From the NCBI RefSeq assembly GCF_009498275.1, contig NZ_CP045643.1, positions 806,001-870,000 on the forward strand: a stretch of DNA of 64,000 nucleotides, given 5' to 3'. The position numbers were made by a program, and so were the translations under genes. The stretch comes from Streptomyces fagopyri. GTDB lineage: Bacteria > Actinomycetota > Actinomycetes > Streptomycetales > Streptomycetaceae. Positions 56,909-64,000 of the stretch are shown in pieces. Numbering within the stretch: position 1 is the first letter of the stretch; every line of letters begins with the position of its first letter. The notes under the pieces are model-generated. The model worked only from the letters and a program-made list of their open reading frames with translations. It had not been told where the DNA came from and did not search any database.

Positions 56909-57739
56909 ATGTCCAAGGTCTGGTTCGTCACCGGAAGCTCCCGCGGTCTGGGCCGCGCCATCGTCGAGGCGGCGCTGGAAGCCGGCGACCGGGTGGTGGC
57001 CACCGCACGCAAGCCCGCGCAGCTCGACGACCTCGTGGCCCGCCACGGCGACCGGGTCCTCCCCCTGGCCCTCGACGTCACCAGCGACGACGACATCCAG
57101 CGGGTGGTCCGGGAGGGCCTCGACGCCTTCGGCCGCTACGACGTCGTGGTCAACAACGCCGGCTACGGCGACATCGCCTCCGTCGAGGACGTCGCCCCGG
57201 ACGCCTTCCGCGCCCAGATCGACACCAACTTCTACGGTGTCGTACAGGTCACCAAGGCCGTGCTGCCCATCCTTCGCGAGCAGGGATCCGGACACATCTT
57301 CCAGGTCTCCTCCGTCGGCGGCCGGGTCGGCTCGCCGGGACTGAGTGCCTACCAGAGCGCGAAGTGGGCGGTCGGCGGCTTCTCCACGGTCCTCGCCCAG
57401 GAAGTGGCCCCGCTCGGCATCAGGGTCACCGTCCTGGAGCCGGGCGGCATGCGCACCGACTGGGCCGGATCGTCGATGACCATCCCGCCGGTCAGCGAGC
57501 CCTACCGCCGGACGGTGGCCGCCTTCGCCGACATGATCAGGAGCAGCTCGGCGTCCGGCTCGGCGGAGTCCGACCCCGTCAAGGTCGCCCAGGTGGTGCG
57601 CGACCTCGCCGGACGGCAGGACGCCCCCGTCCGGATCGTGCTCGGTGCCCAGGCCTACGGGATCGCCCAGGCCGCCTCCCGGGCGATCACCGAGTCCGAC
57701 GAGAAGTGGCGTGAGGTGTCGGAGTCGGTGTCCGACTGA
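56909..57739 (+). CDS. Short-chain dehydrogenase/reductase
   Basis: A 276-residue classical SDR: cofactor motif VTGSSRGLGRAI, Asp in LALDVTSDDDI, NNAG strand NNAGYGDIASVED, catalytic Ser in FQVSSVGGRVG, Tyr/Lys in YQSAKWA. An Arg after the first strand (ATARKPAQL) suggests NADPH. It is divergent from a TetR gene and carries three matching operators, a classic ligand-inducible oxidoreductase pair; the ligand may be the substrate. Confidence 0.92.
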   Translation: MSKVWFVTGSSRGLGRAIVEAALEAGDRVVATARKPAQLDDLVARHGDRVLPLALDVTSDDDIQRVVREGLDAFGRYDVVVNNAGYGDIASVEDVAPDAFRAQIDTNFYGVVQVTKAVLPILREQGSGHIFQVSSVGGRVGSPGLSAYQSAKWAVGGFSTVLAQEVAPLGIRVTVLEPGGMRTDWAGSSMTIPPVSEPYRRTVAAFADMIRSSSASGSAESDPVKVAQVVRDLAGRQDAPVRIVLGAQAYGIAQAASRAITESDEKWREVSESVSD

Positions 57740-57968
57740 CCGCGCCCCTCGCCCGGCGCGTACGACAGCCGCCGGCCACCACGGAACCAGGCCCTCGGCG
57801 TCGCCCGATATCCCGAGCGGCGACCCAGGGCGGCGCCGTCGCCGTGCGGCCCTCGGGCGGCCGGCACGAATCAGCGGAAGGTCCTGGGTGAAAAGCAACC
57901 GCGAACGCGTGGTTCGCGTCCGGGGAACCGCGCGGATCGCCGCACAATTCCCCGGACGACGGAATCCG

Positions 57969-58826
57969 TCAGTCCTGATGAACGATATCCCTGCCCGGGC
58001 CGCCGGAAAGCGTGTCCCTGCCGGGGCCGCCGTACAGTCTGTCGGCGCCGCTGTTCCCGTACATCTTGTCGGCACCGCTGTTTCCGTACAGGACGTCGTC
58101 ACCCTTTCCGCCGTACAGCGAGTCGTCGCCGGCCCCGCCGTGGATCGCGTCGTTGCCGTCGTCGCCGTGGAGGATCTGGCCGGCGGCGCCGCCCCGGAGC
58201 ACGTCGTTGCCCTTGCCGCCGCTCACGATGTTGTATCCGCCGCCGGCCTCGACCGTGTCGTTGCCGTCACCGGCGGCGACGGTCGCCAGCCTGCCGACCG
58301 TGATGATGTCGTTGCCGGTCCCTCCGACGACCTCGTTGCCGTCGAGCCCGGTGTTGTCGGTCAGCCGGTCGTTGCCGGAGCCGAGGTCGATCCTGTTGAG
58401 GTAGTAGACCTGACCTGTGCCGTTGTGGGAGGTGACGGTGTCGTTGCCGTCACCGAGGCTCATCTCCATTGCCGCGTAAGGGTCCTGGCTCTCCAGCGTG
58501 GCGACCGTGCAGGAGACCCTGGTGCGGTCCGCGGCGACCGGGTGGGAGCAGTGGTGGCCCGCGCGGATCGGGACGACGTCGTCGATCACATAGGTGATGG
58601 CCTGGTGTCCGCCGGCGTACGACTCGGCGATGGTCACCTTGTTGGTCTGGCCGGGCGCGGCCGTGTAGGTGAGCTGCCAGTCGTAGTCGTTGACAGCGGC
58701 GGTGGCCGAGGTCACCGCCGCTCCGGCCGTGCCGGCCAGGACGACCGGACCGGCCAGTCCCGCGCCGACGACCAGCGTCAGCGCCGAGACGCGTAAAGCC
58801 CGACGGCCTATGGGGTAAGAGGACAT
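57969..58826 (-). CDS. Secreted calcium-binding RTX-repeat protein
   Basis: A 285-residue exported protein. The signal peptide covers residues 1-38 (LRVSALTLVVGAGLAGPVVLAGTAGA). A roughly 100-residue N-terminal domain (NDYDWQLTYTAAPGQTNKVTIAESYAGGHQAITYVIDD) is followed by about twelve nonapeptide repeats of the GGxGxDxLx type (GGTGNDIIT, GGKGNDVLR, GGAGDDSLY, GGKGDDVLY, GGPGRDTLS). These fold into a calcium-loaded beta-roll. Sec export, not type I secretion, is indicated. No enzymatic domain is seen. GGAGG lies before the ATG. Confidence 0.88.
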   Translation of the reverse strand: MSSYPIGRRALRVSALTLVVGAGLAGPVVLAGTAGAAVTSATAAVNDYDWQLTYTAAPGQTNKVTIAESYAGGHQAITYVIDDVVPIRAGHHCSHPVAADRTRVSCTVATLESQDPYAAMEMSLGDGNDTVTSHNGTGQVYYLNRIDLGSGNDRLTDNTGLDGNEVVGGTGNDIITVGRLATVAAGDGNDTVEAGGGYNIVSGGKGNDVLRGGAAGQILHGDDGNDAIHGGAGDDSLYGGKGDDVLYGNSGADKMYGNSGADRLYGGPGRDTLSGGPGRDIVHQD

Positions 58827-58912
58827 CGCACGGCCTCCAAAAGGCGGTTGCGGTTTCTTGACAACACACCTTTGACCCTCGGCGCACGTAATTGGTTGCC
58901 TTCCTTTTCGCA

Positions 58913-58997
58913 CGGAATGAATTCCGCCGTGATCCGGGCGACGGGAAATAAAGGGGAAAAGAAAAGCGGCTTCGGGGTGAGGGATTCCGTAACGGAA
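58913..58997. promoter_or_regulatory. Two dyads upstream of the RTX-repeat gene
   Basis: CGGAAT-GA-ATTCCG (58913-58926) and TTCCGT-A-ACGGAA (58985-58997, perfect) lie in an unusually AT-rich stretch 87-171 bases upstream of the RTX gene start. They may be operators or part of an alternative-sigma promoter region. Confidence 0.4.
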
Positions 58998-59072
58998 CAT
59001 GAACAGCCGGGCTCCCCCGCGCCCGTCAGGGCCTCGGTCCGGTTCCCCTTCGACGCGTGCCCTCCGCCGTGT

Positions 59073-59564
59073 TCACGCTGACACCTTGGCGATGAACGCG
59101 GCGATGTTCGACACGGTCCGCTGGACCTTCTCCTCCAGGGTGAGCGATTCGTGGAGGCGGCCGCCGACACCCGCGTCCTTCTTGCCACGCATGTACAGCG
59201 AGCAGGCGAGGTCGCTGCACATGTAGGCGCCCACCGAGTTGCCCTGCTGTCCGGCCTTGCCGGCCTTCGGCGCGACCATCAGGGACACACCTCCGGTGTG
59301 CGTGGTCAGGCACATCGAACACATGCTGCGGCGCATCTGCTGGGCACCGGGGCCGGGACAGCGCAGAGCGAGGGCCCTGAGACCGCCGTCGAGGCGGCTG
59401 ACGAGGTAGGCACGGTCGGGGGCCTGGGGGTCCCGCCAGCCCAGGTAGTCCAGGTCGTCCCAGGGCCGGTCGGCCAGGTCACGCGGGACGGACAGCCGCT
59501 TGGCCTCGCCCTTGGTGCAGTTCACGAAGGCGGCACGGATCTCTTGCTCAGTCAGCGGTTCCAT
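59073..59564 (-). CDS. FBP-domain (elongation-factor-G-binding, treble-clef zinc) protein
   Basis: A 163-residue protein with an FBP/FusB-like C-terminal zinc domain: MCSMC...HTGG and CSDLAC...LYMRGK supply the four cysteines, preceded by the helical MEPLTEQEIRAAFVNCTKGEAKRLSVP. FusB proteins rescue EF-G stalled by fusidic acid; stand-alone actinobacterial versions are poorly characterised. The start lies 15 bases from a perfect operator shared with the divergent TetR gene. Confidence 0.8.
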   Translation of the reverse strand: MEPLTEQEIRAAFVNCTKGEAKRLSVPRDLADRPWDDLDYLGWRDPQAPDRAYLVSRLDGGLRALALRCPGPGAQQMRRSMCSMCLTTHTGGVSLMVAPKAGKAGQQGNSVGAYMCSDLACSLYMRGKKDAGVGGRLHESLTLEEKVQRTVSNIAAFIAKVSA

Positions 59565-59578
59565 GGGAGTAAGGTAAA

Positions 59579-59599
59579 TTGCCTAGGAGACCTAGGCAA
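59579..59599. promoter_or_regulatory. Perfect operator between FBP and TetR genes
   Basis: TTGCCTAGG, three bases (AGA), CCTAGGCAA: a perfect 9-bp inverted repeat centred 25 bases from the FBP start and 46 from the TetR start. It is AT-richer than the surroundings and almost certainly the TetR operator for both genes. Confidence 0.8.
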
Positions 59600-59634
59600 A
59601 TCATTAAGTGACTCGTACTGGTGGGTGAGTGACC

Positions 59635-60231
59635 ATGGCAAGAGCCGGGCTGACTGCGGAACGGCTGACGCTGGCGGGTGCGGAGCTGGCCGACGAGGTC
59701 GGCTTCGACAAGGTGACCGTCGCGGCGCTCGCCCGGCACTTCGGCGTCAAGGACGCGAGCCTCTATTCGCACCTGAGGAACTCGCACGACCTGAAGGTCA
59801 GGATCGCCCTGCTGGCTCTGGGGGAGCTGGCCGACCGGGTCGCCGCCGCACTCGCGGGCAGGGCGGGCAAGGACGCCCTCGCGGCCTTCGCGAACGCCTA
59901 CCGGGACTACGCGCGAGAGCACCCCGGCCGCTACGCCGCGGCGCAGCTGAGGCTCGACCCCGAGACGGCGGCCGCCAGCGCCGGGGTCAGGCACGCACGG
60001 ATGACCCGGGCGATCCTGCGCGGTTACGACCTGACGGAACCCGACCAGACCCATGCGGTCCGGTTGCTGGGCAGCACCTTCCACGGCTACGTCACCCTGG
60101 AGATGAGCGGAGGCTTCAGTCACAGCGCCCCCGACTCCCAGGAATCCTGGTCGTGGGTCGTGGACGCCCTCGACACCCTGCTGCGCAACTGGTCCGCGCC
60201 CGCGCAGAGTTCCTCGCGCCCGCCGGTCTGA
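59635..60231 (+). CDS. TetR-family regulator, divergent from the FBP gene
   Basis: A 198-residue TetR-type protein: LTAERLTLAGAELADEVGFDKVTVAALARHFGVKDASLYSHLRNSHDLKVRIALLAL is the HTH; the ligand domain has the WHG-type AYRDYAREHPGRYAAAQ and GSTFHGYVTLEMSGGF. The ATG at 59635 is preceded by GGTGAG. It should repress its own gene and the FBP gene through the shared operator. The SGNH hydrolase gene lies 218 bases downstream. Confidence 0.9.
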   Translation: MARAGLTAERLTLAGAELADEVGFDKVTVAALARHFGVKDASLYSHLRNSHDLKVRIALLALGELADRVAAALAGRAGKDALAAFANAYRDYAREHPGRYAAAQLRLDPETAAASAGVRHARMTRAILRGYDLTEPDQTHAVRLLGSTFHGYVTLEMSGGFSHSAPDSQESWSWVVDALDTLLRNWSAPAQSSSRPPV

Positions 60232-60277
60232 CACCACCGCGGCAGGGGCTCACCGGCCGCCGCCCCGGGGCGGCACG

Positions 60278-60444
60278 GCACCTTTCGCGACGCGACAGCA
60301 CCTTTCGCGACGCGCCGGACACACGGGACGCGCGAAAAGCACCCAGAACTCCCGAAGTGCCGTACGCACCAGACAGACGCGCCGTACGCACCAGACGCAC
60401 CAGACGCACCGACTCGAACAGGCACAGGCACAGGCACAGGCACC
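60278..60444 (+). repeat. Cluster of short tandem repeats upstream of the SGNH hydrolase
   Basis: GCACCTTTCGCGACGCG occurs twice with a 20-base period (60278, 60298). Several copies of CGCACCAGA follow (60365-60410), then nearly four tandem GGCACA hexamers (60421-60444) ending five bases before the ATG. There is no obvious Shine-Dalgarno apart from this purine-containing repeat. Confidence 0.75.
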
Positions 60445-60449
60445 GGACC

Positions 60450-61634
60450 ATGAGCTACGACAGCACCCTGATCACCACGCCCCTCACCGCGGATCTCCTG
60501 CGTGGCGCCCTCGAACTGGAGCAGACCGGGCACGGTGTGCTGCCGCACCGGCTGCCCGCGCGCGCACGCGCCCAGTGCGCCGACGGCCAGCTGGCCATGG
60601 CGGAGTCCCAGCCCTCCGGCGTACGGCTCGCCCTGCGCACCCGGGCCACCGTCGTCGAGCTGGACACCCTGCCCACCAAGCGCGCCTACGTGGGTGCCCC
60701 GCCGCGTCCGGACGGCGTCTACGACCTGCTCGTCGACGGCCGTCCGGCAGGCCGCGCGAGCGTGGCCGGCGGCAACGTCCTCACCATCGACATGGCCACC
60801 GGGTCCACGAGGACCACCTCGGGCCCGGTCGGCACCCTCCGCTTCGACGATCTGCCCGCGGGTGCGAAGGACGTCGAGATCTGGCTGCCGCACAACGAGA
60901 CCACCGAACTGGTCGCCCTGCGCTCCGACGCCCCCGTCGAACCGGTGCCGGACCGGGGCCGTGCGGTGTGGCTGCACCACGGCAGTTCGATCAGCCACGG
61001 CTCCGACGCGGCGAGCCCCACCACCACTTGGCCGGCGCTGGCCGCGGCTCTCGGCGGCGTGGAGCTGATCAACCTCGGGCTGAGCGGCGGCGCCCTGCTC
61101 GACCCGTTCACCGCGCGCGTGCTGCGGGACACCCCCGCGGACCTGATCAGCGTCAAGATCGGCATCAACCTGGTCAACACGGACCTGATGCGGCTGCGGG
61201 CGTTCACCCCGGCCGTCCACGGCTTCCTCGACACCATCCGCGAAGGTCACCCGACCACGCCGTTGCTGGTCGTGTCACCCATCCTGTGCCCCATCCACGA
61301 GGACACGCCGGGCCCCAGCGCGCCGGACCTCAACGCACTGAGCGCCGGCCGACTGCGGTTCCGCGCCGCCGGCGACCCGGCGGAGACCGCCGCCGGGAAG
61401 CTCACCCTGCGCGTCATCAGGGCCGAACTCGACCGCGTCGTCGAGCGAAGAGCGGCCGAGGACCCGAACCTGCACCGCCTCGACGGCCGTGAGCTCTACG
61501 GCGAGGCGGACGCCGCCGAACTGCCGCTCCCCGACGACCTGCACCCCGACGCCGCGACCCACCGCCGCATCGGCGAGCGCTTCGCCGAACTGGCCTTCGC
61601 TCCGGGCGCACCGTTCGCCGCGACGACCGACTGA
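60450..61634 (+). CDS. SGNH/GDSL-family hydrolase
   Basis: A 394-residue esterase-type protein. Residues 1-160 form a beta-rich N-terminal domain (LALRTRATVVELDTLPTKRAY, DVEIWLPHNETTELVAL). The SGNH domain follows: block I LHHGSSISHGSDA (nucleophile Ser near 180), block II LINLGLSGGALL, block III VKIGINLVNTD, and the DxxH pair Asp362/His365 (DDLHPD). There is no signal peptide, so it is cytoplasmic. Likely an acyl-ester or acetyl-xylan-type esterase; substrate unknown. Confidence 0.86.
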   Translation: MSYDSTLITTPLTADLLRGALELEQTGHGVLPHRLPARARAQCADGQLAMAESQPSGVRLALRTRATVVELDTLPTKRAYVGAPPRPDGVYDLLVDGRPAGRASVAGGNVLTIDMATGSTRTTSGPVGTLRFDDLPAGAKDVEIWLPHNETTELVALRSDAPVEPVPDRGRAVWLHHGSSISHGSDAASPTTTWPALAAALGGVELINLGLSGGALLDPFTARVLRDTPADLISVKIGINLVNTDLMRLRAFTPAVHGFLDTIREGHPTTPLLVVSPILCPIHEDTPGPSAPDLNALSAGRLRFRAAGDPAETAAGKLTLRVIRAELDRVVERRAAEDPNLHRLDGRELYGEADAAELPLPDDLHPDAATHRRIGERFAELAFAPGAPFAATTD

Positions 61635-61693
61635 GCGGCACCGGAGCCCCCGGCCGCGGGCGCCATCGGGGCGTTGCCGACCACGGCGCGGAG

Positions 61694-61732
61694 CTCGCCC
61701 TGACGGATTCGAGCAGGGTCCGTCAGGGCGAG
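61694..61732. terminator. Bidirectional hairpin terminator
   Basis: A perfect 14-bp inverted repeat (CTCGCCCTGACGGA / TCCGTCAGGGCGAG) with an 11-base loop lies between the convergent SGNH hydrolase and SapA-like genes. Confidence 0.85.
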
Positions 61733-61879
61733 TGGGACACCGCGGGTTCCCGTGCGGCCCGCCGCGAGCACACCGTCACCGCCAGCACACCGTCACCGGG
61801 CGGCCGTCAGCCGGTTCATCCCGACGGCCGGGCCGGGAGCGACGGTGGGGTGCCGAGCGTGGCGGCGGGGAAGGGCGGG

Positions 61880-62329
61880 TCAGCGGGTCGTGGTGACCCG
61901 GTGCTCCTTGAGGGCGCTGCAGTTGGATCCGGTGACCTGCACGTACACGTTGCCGATGTTGCCGCCCCAGTCGACGCAGTAGGCCTTGCCGTAGACGGAG
62001 GCCGGCCCGGCGTACGACGTGTACCGGCCGTAGTCCTGGGCTCCCTCGTCGGTGGCGCCCACGTAGATCCAGGCCGACATGTCCTTGAGGGCACCCGGGG
62101 TGCTGCGGATGGTCGCGACGCAGTTCCTGCCGTTCGAGGCGTTGTACGTCAGGTAGACCGTGCCCTGCGACCCGATGGGCGCCGAGTTCACGGTCCGGTA
62201 GCTGCTTCCACAGACCTTCTGCGGGGTGGTGTTGGCCGCGGCGGAGGCGGGCGCCGCCATCGCGGTCGCGGCTCCGACCGACAGCGCCGCCAACGCGGCA
62301 GCAGTCAGCACAGATCGGTTGAATCGCAT
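61880..62329 (-). CDS. Secreted spore-associated-protein-A-like protein
   Basis: A 149-residue exported protein with a signal peptide (FNRSVLTAAALAALSVGAATAMAAPASAAA). The mature part reads QKVCGSSYRTVNSAPIGSQGTVYLTYNASNGRNCVATI, with Cys in four places (CGSS, NCVAT, YCVDWGG, NCSAL) likely as two disulfides. The pattern resembles streptomycete spore-associated protein A (SapA) and its many paralogues; that identification is from memory. AGGGGG precedes the ATG. Confidence 0.7.
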   Translation of the reverse strand: MRFNRSVLTAAALAALSVGAATAMAAPASAAANTTPQKVCGSSYRTVNSAPIGSQGTVYLTYNASNGRNCVATIRSTPGALKDMSAWIYVGATDEGAQDYGRYTSYAGPASVYGKAYCVDWGGNIGNVYVQVTGSNCSALKEHRVTTTR

Positions 62330-62561
62330 ATTTCCCCCTTGTTGCTGTTGGAGTCGGTTGCTCCTGTCTGGTGTGACCCGCCACGCGTTCGGATGGTTGT
62401 ACCCGTCCGCGAGAGTCGTCGGATCCGGGTGAGGCGAGCCCACGTCCCTTGGTGCCGCCGGTTCGGACGGACCGCGCTCCACCGGGCCCGTGGCGCTCCG
62501 GGGACCGCTCGGCACTGGCCGGCGGCGAACACCGCTCCGTGGCAACCGTGTTGAGAAACCT

Positions 62562-62593
62562 GTGCGGGGAAGGAGCCGGCTCCTTCCCCGCAC
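62562..62593. terminator. 32-bp perfect palindrome, probable terminator
   Basis: GTGCGGGGAAGGAGCC is followed immediately by its reverse complement. It lies 51 bases after the metallophosphoesterase stop, and on that strand it is followed by AGGTTTCTC. It would also insulate the SapA-like promoter. Confidence 0.75.
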
Positions 62594-62644
62594 TCGTGTC
62601 CGCGGGCCGCGCGGGCGATGCCCGGCGCCCCGTGACGGATCAGG

Positions 62645-64000
62645 TCACCCGACGACGACCTGGGCGCTGCCCGTGACGCCGCCGGAGGTCACCGAGACGG
62701 TGACGGTGCCGTGGCGGTGGGCGGTCAGAGCCCCGGTGGAGGGATCCACCGACGCCACCTTCGGGTTGCTGGAGCTCCAGAGGTGGGATGCCGGGTCCGC
62801 GACCGGGACGGTGAGCGGTGCGATGTTGTCACCGGCGATCTGGTCCCCGGTCGCGGTCAGGGCGACGTGGTCGCCCTCGGCGACGGGGTCCTTCGGGCCC
62901 TTGACGGTGATCGACGCGAGAGCGGGCTCGACCGTGTACTGCAGGTCTCCGTCGTCACCGATCCGGATCAGGCCGAAGTGGTAGATGCCACCCCGGTCGG
63001 CCGGGGCGTAGGCGGGCATGCCGAGGTCCGCGAAGGCGAACTGCGGAATGCCTCCCTCGGCGGTCGTCACGCTCCGCCCCTCGGGGTCGAGGATCTGCTC
63101 GGAGAAGCCGCGGGCGTGACCGTACATCATGATCACGTGCTGCTTCGGGTGCGTCTCCTGGTAGCGCTGGACCAGCCGCAGGTACATCCGCGCCTCCCAC
63201 CGGTCCGTGAACTGGCTGTTCGCGGCGGGGTGCGGGTCGTACGCCGGCATGTGCGTGATGACCAGTATGTCCTTGGCGGTGGCGTCCGTCAACTCCTGTA
63301 CCAGCCACGGGTACTGCTCGCCCGCCGGGTCCTGGAACGGGTCCGAGGACTGCAGGCTGCCGTGCGAGTTGTCGGTGACGATCATCCGCGCCGCACCCTG
63401 CGAGTACCCGTAGTGGGTGTCGCCGAAGGTGTCGCTGTAGTTGCCGTTCTCGGCGTCGGCGCCCTGGGTGATCTCGTGGTTGCCGACGATGTCGCGCTCG
63501 GGGACACCGAGGGCGTCCATCTTGGACTTGGCGAACTGAAGGTCCGCCGGCTTGCCGTCGTCCGACATGTCCCCGAGGAACTGCGCGGCGTCCGGCCGGG
63601 CCTGCGGGGTGAGGGTGGGCAGCCTCTTGGCGATGGAGTCCATCACGTTGCTGCTCACGGATCCGGGGTCGCTCGCGAGCAGGTGCGCGTCGTCACCGGC
63701 GAGCAGGGTCGCGCCGCGCTTGGCGAACCGTGCGGAGTCCTCTTCGAAACCCAGCCACGACGGGTTGTCCGGGATCGCCTCGTACTCGGGCTCGACGGCC
63801 GGCCGCGGCGAGTACAGCGCCTGCAGCCCGGCGACGTTCAGCGAACCGGTGTACGTGGTGCTGGGGCTGATGGCCAGGAAGTCGAGGTAGCTGACGGTCA
63901 GCGGGAACTTCATGCCGGCGGGCAGCTGGGCGACCGCCAGTCGCCAGCCGTCGGAGGTGACACCGGTCAGGTAGAGGGGGGTGTTGGCGGTGCCGTCGAC
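62645..64000 (-). CDS. Metallophosphoesterase with C-terminal Ig-like domain (partial, N-terminus beyond the window)
   Basis: The frame runs off the right edge, so an ATG at 63913 is not the true start; upstream codons (NTPLYLTGVTSDGWRLAVAQLPAG) continue the protein. Calcineurin-type motifs are GDMSDDG, GNHE (VGNHEITQG), ITHMPAYD and GHARG. The last replaces the usual GHxH, so one metal ligand may be altered. The last 90 residues form a Big2-type Ig-like domain (SSNPKVASVDPSTGALTAHRHGTVTVSVTSGG). Likely a secreted phosphatase or phosphodiesterase. Confidence 0.85.
   Translation of the reverse strand, partial: VDGTANTPLYLTGVTSDGWRLAVAQLPAGMKFPLTVSYLDFLAISPSTTYTGSLNVAGLQALYSPRPAVEPEYEAIPDNPSWLGFEEDSARFAKRGATLLAGDDAHLLASDPGSVSSNVMDSIAKRLPTLTPQARPDAAQFLGDMSDDGKPADLQFAKSKMDALGVPERDIVGNHEITQGADAENGNYSDTFGDTHYGYSQGAARMIVTDNSHGSLQSSDPFQDPAGEQYPWLVQELTDATAKDILVITHMPAYDPHPAANSQFTDRWEARMYLRLVQRYQETHPKQHVIMMYGHARGFSEQILDPEGRSVTTAEGGIPQFAFADLGMPAYAPADRGGIYHFGLIRIGDDGDLQYTVEPALASITVKGPKDPVAEGDHVALTATGDQIAGDNIAPLTVPVADPASHLWSSSNPKVASVDPSTGALTAHRHGTVTVSVTSGGVTGSAQVVVG

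Overview
The DNA is very GC-rich, with strong G/C bias at third codon positions, GTG starts, many ATGA/GTGA overlaps between consecutive genes, GylR-, SapA- and SpoIIE-type proteins and TTGAC(N)-N16-18-TA(N)(N)(N)T promoters. This points to a Streptomyces or close relative, probably chromosomal. I see no rRNA, CRISPR array, prophage or intact insertion sequence. All functions are inferred from sequence features and family knowledge; no database search was possible.

Region 1 (1-8.9 kb): a low-complexity Ala/Val/Ser tract leading into a DUF1275 membrane protein, an FdhF/YdeP-type molybdopterin oxidoreductase, two membrane proteins, a broken molybdate-type (HTH + mop) regulator, and a large secreted protein with two discoidin domains and a probable beta-helix. 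Region 2 (9-15 kb): a NarL-type two-component system divergent from a Tat-exported multicopper oxidase and an MMPL exporter. Region 3 (15-18.2 kb): formaldehyde-type dehydrogenase, orphan FAD subunit, cupin protein.

Region 4 (18.3-30.1 kb) is the most interesting part. An Rrf2 regulator and DsbA-like protein precede a compact unit: a 16-bp palindrome, a strong promoter, an apparently leaderless 24-codon leader peptide of the actinobacterial sulfur/cysteine type, a C-rich untranslated stretch, a complete peptide-type ABC importer, two flavin-dependent monooxygenases, a hydrolase and a flavin reductase. This looks like an attenuated scavenging system for an organosulfur compound: import, FMNH2-dependent oxidation, hydrolysis. 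The palindrome half-site recurs beside the cupin promoter.

Region 5 (30-46 kb) is mostly housekeeping and regulation: SDR, Ppx/GppA, FUSC transporter, TetR/SnoaL pair, XRE/hydrolase pair, an MhuD-like haem-degrading monooxygenase, a reduced glycerol locus (gylR-glpK only), an RsbW-like ATPase, a SpoIIE phosphatase, IclR and a Fur-family regulator divergent from katG.

Region 6 (46-64 kb): katG, an AraC/VOC pair, acyltransferase, SRPBCC protein, gcvH with a divergent tRNA-Gly(UCC)-like gene and its own terminator upstream, an NCS1 permease, small secreted proteins, Nudix, a TetR/SDR pair with three matching operators, an RTX-type secreted protein, an FBP-domain/TetR pair sharing a perfect operator, an SGNH hydrolase, a SapA-like secreted protein and a metallophosphoesterase cut by the window end. 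Several convergent gene pairs are separated by good hairpin terminators.
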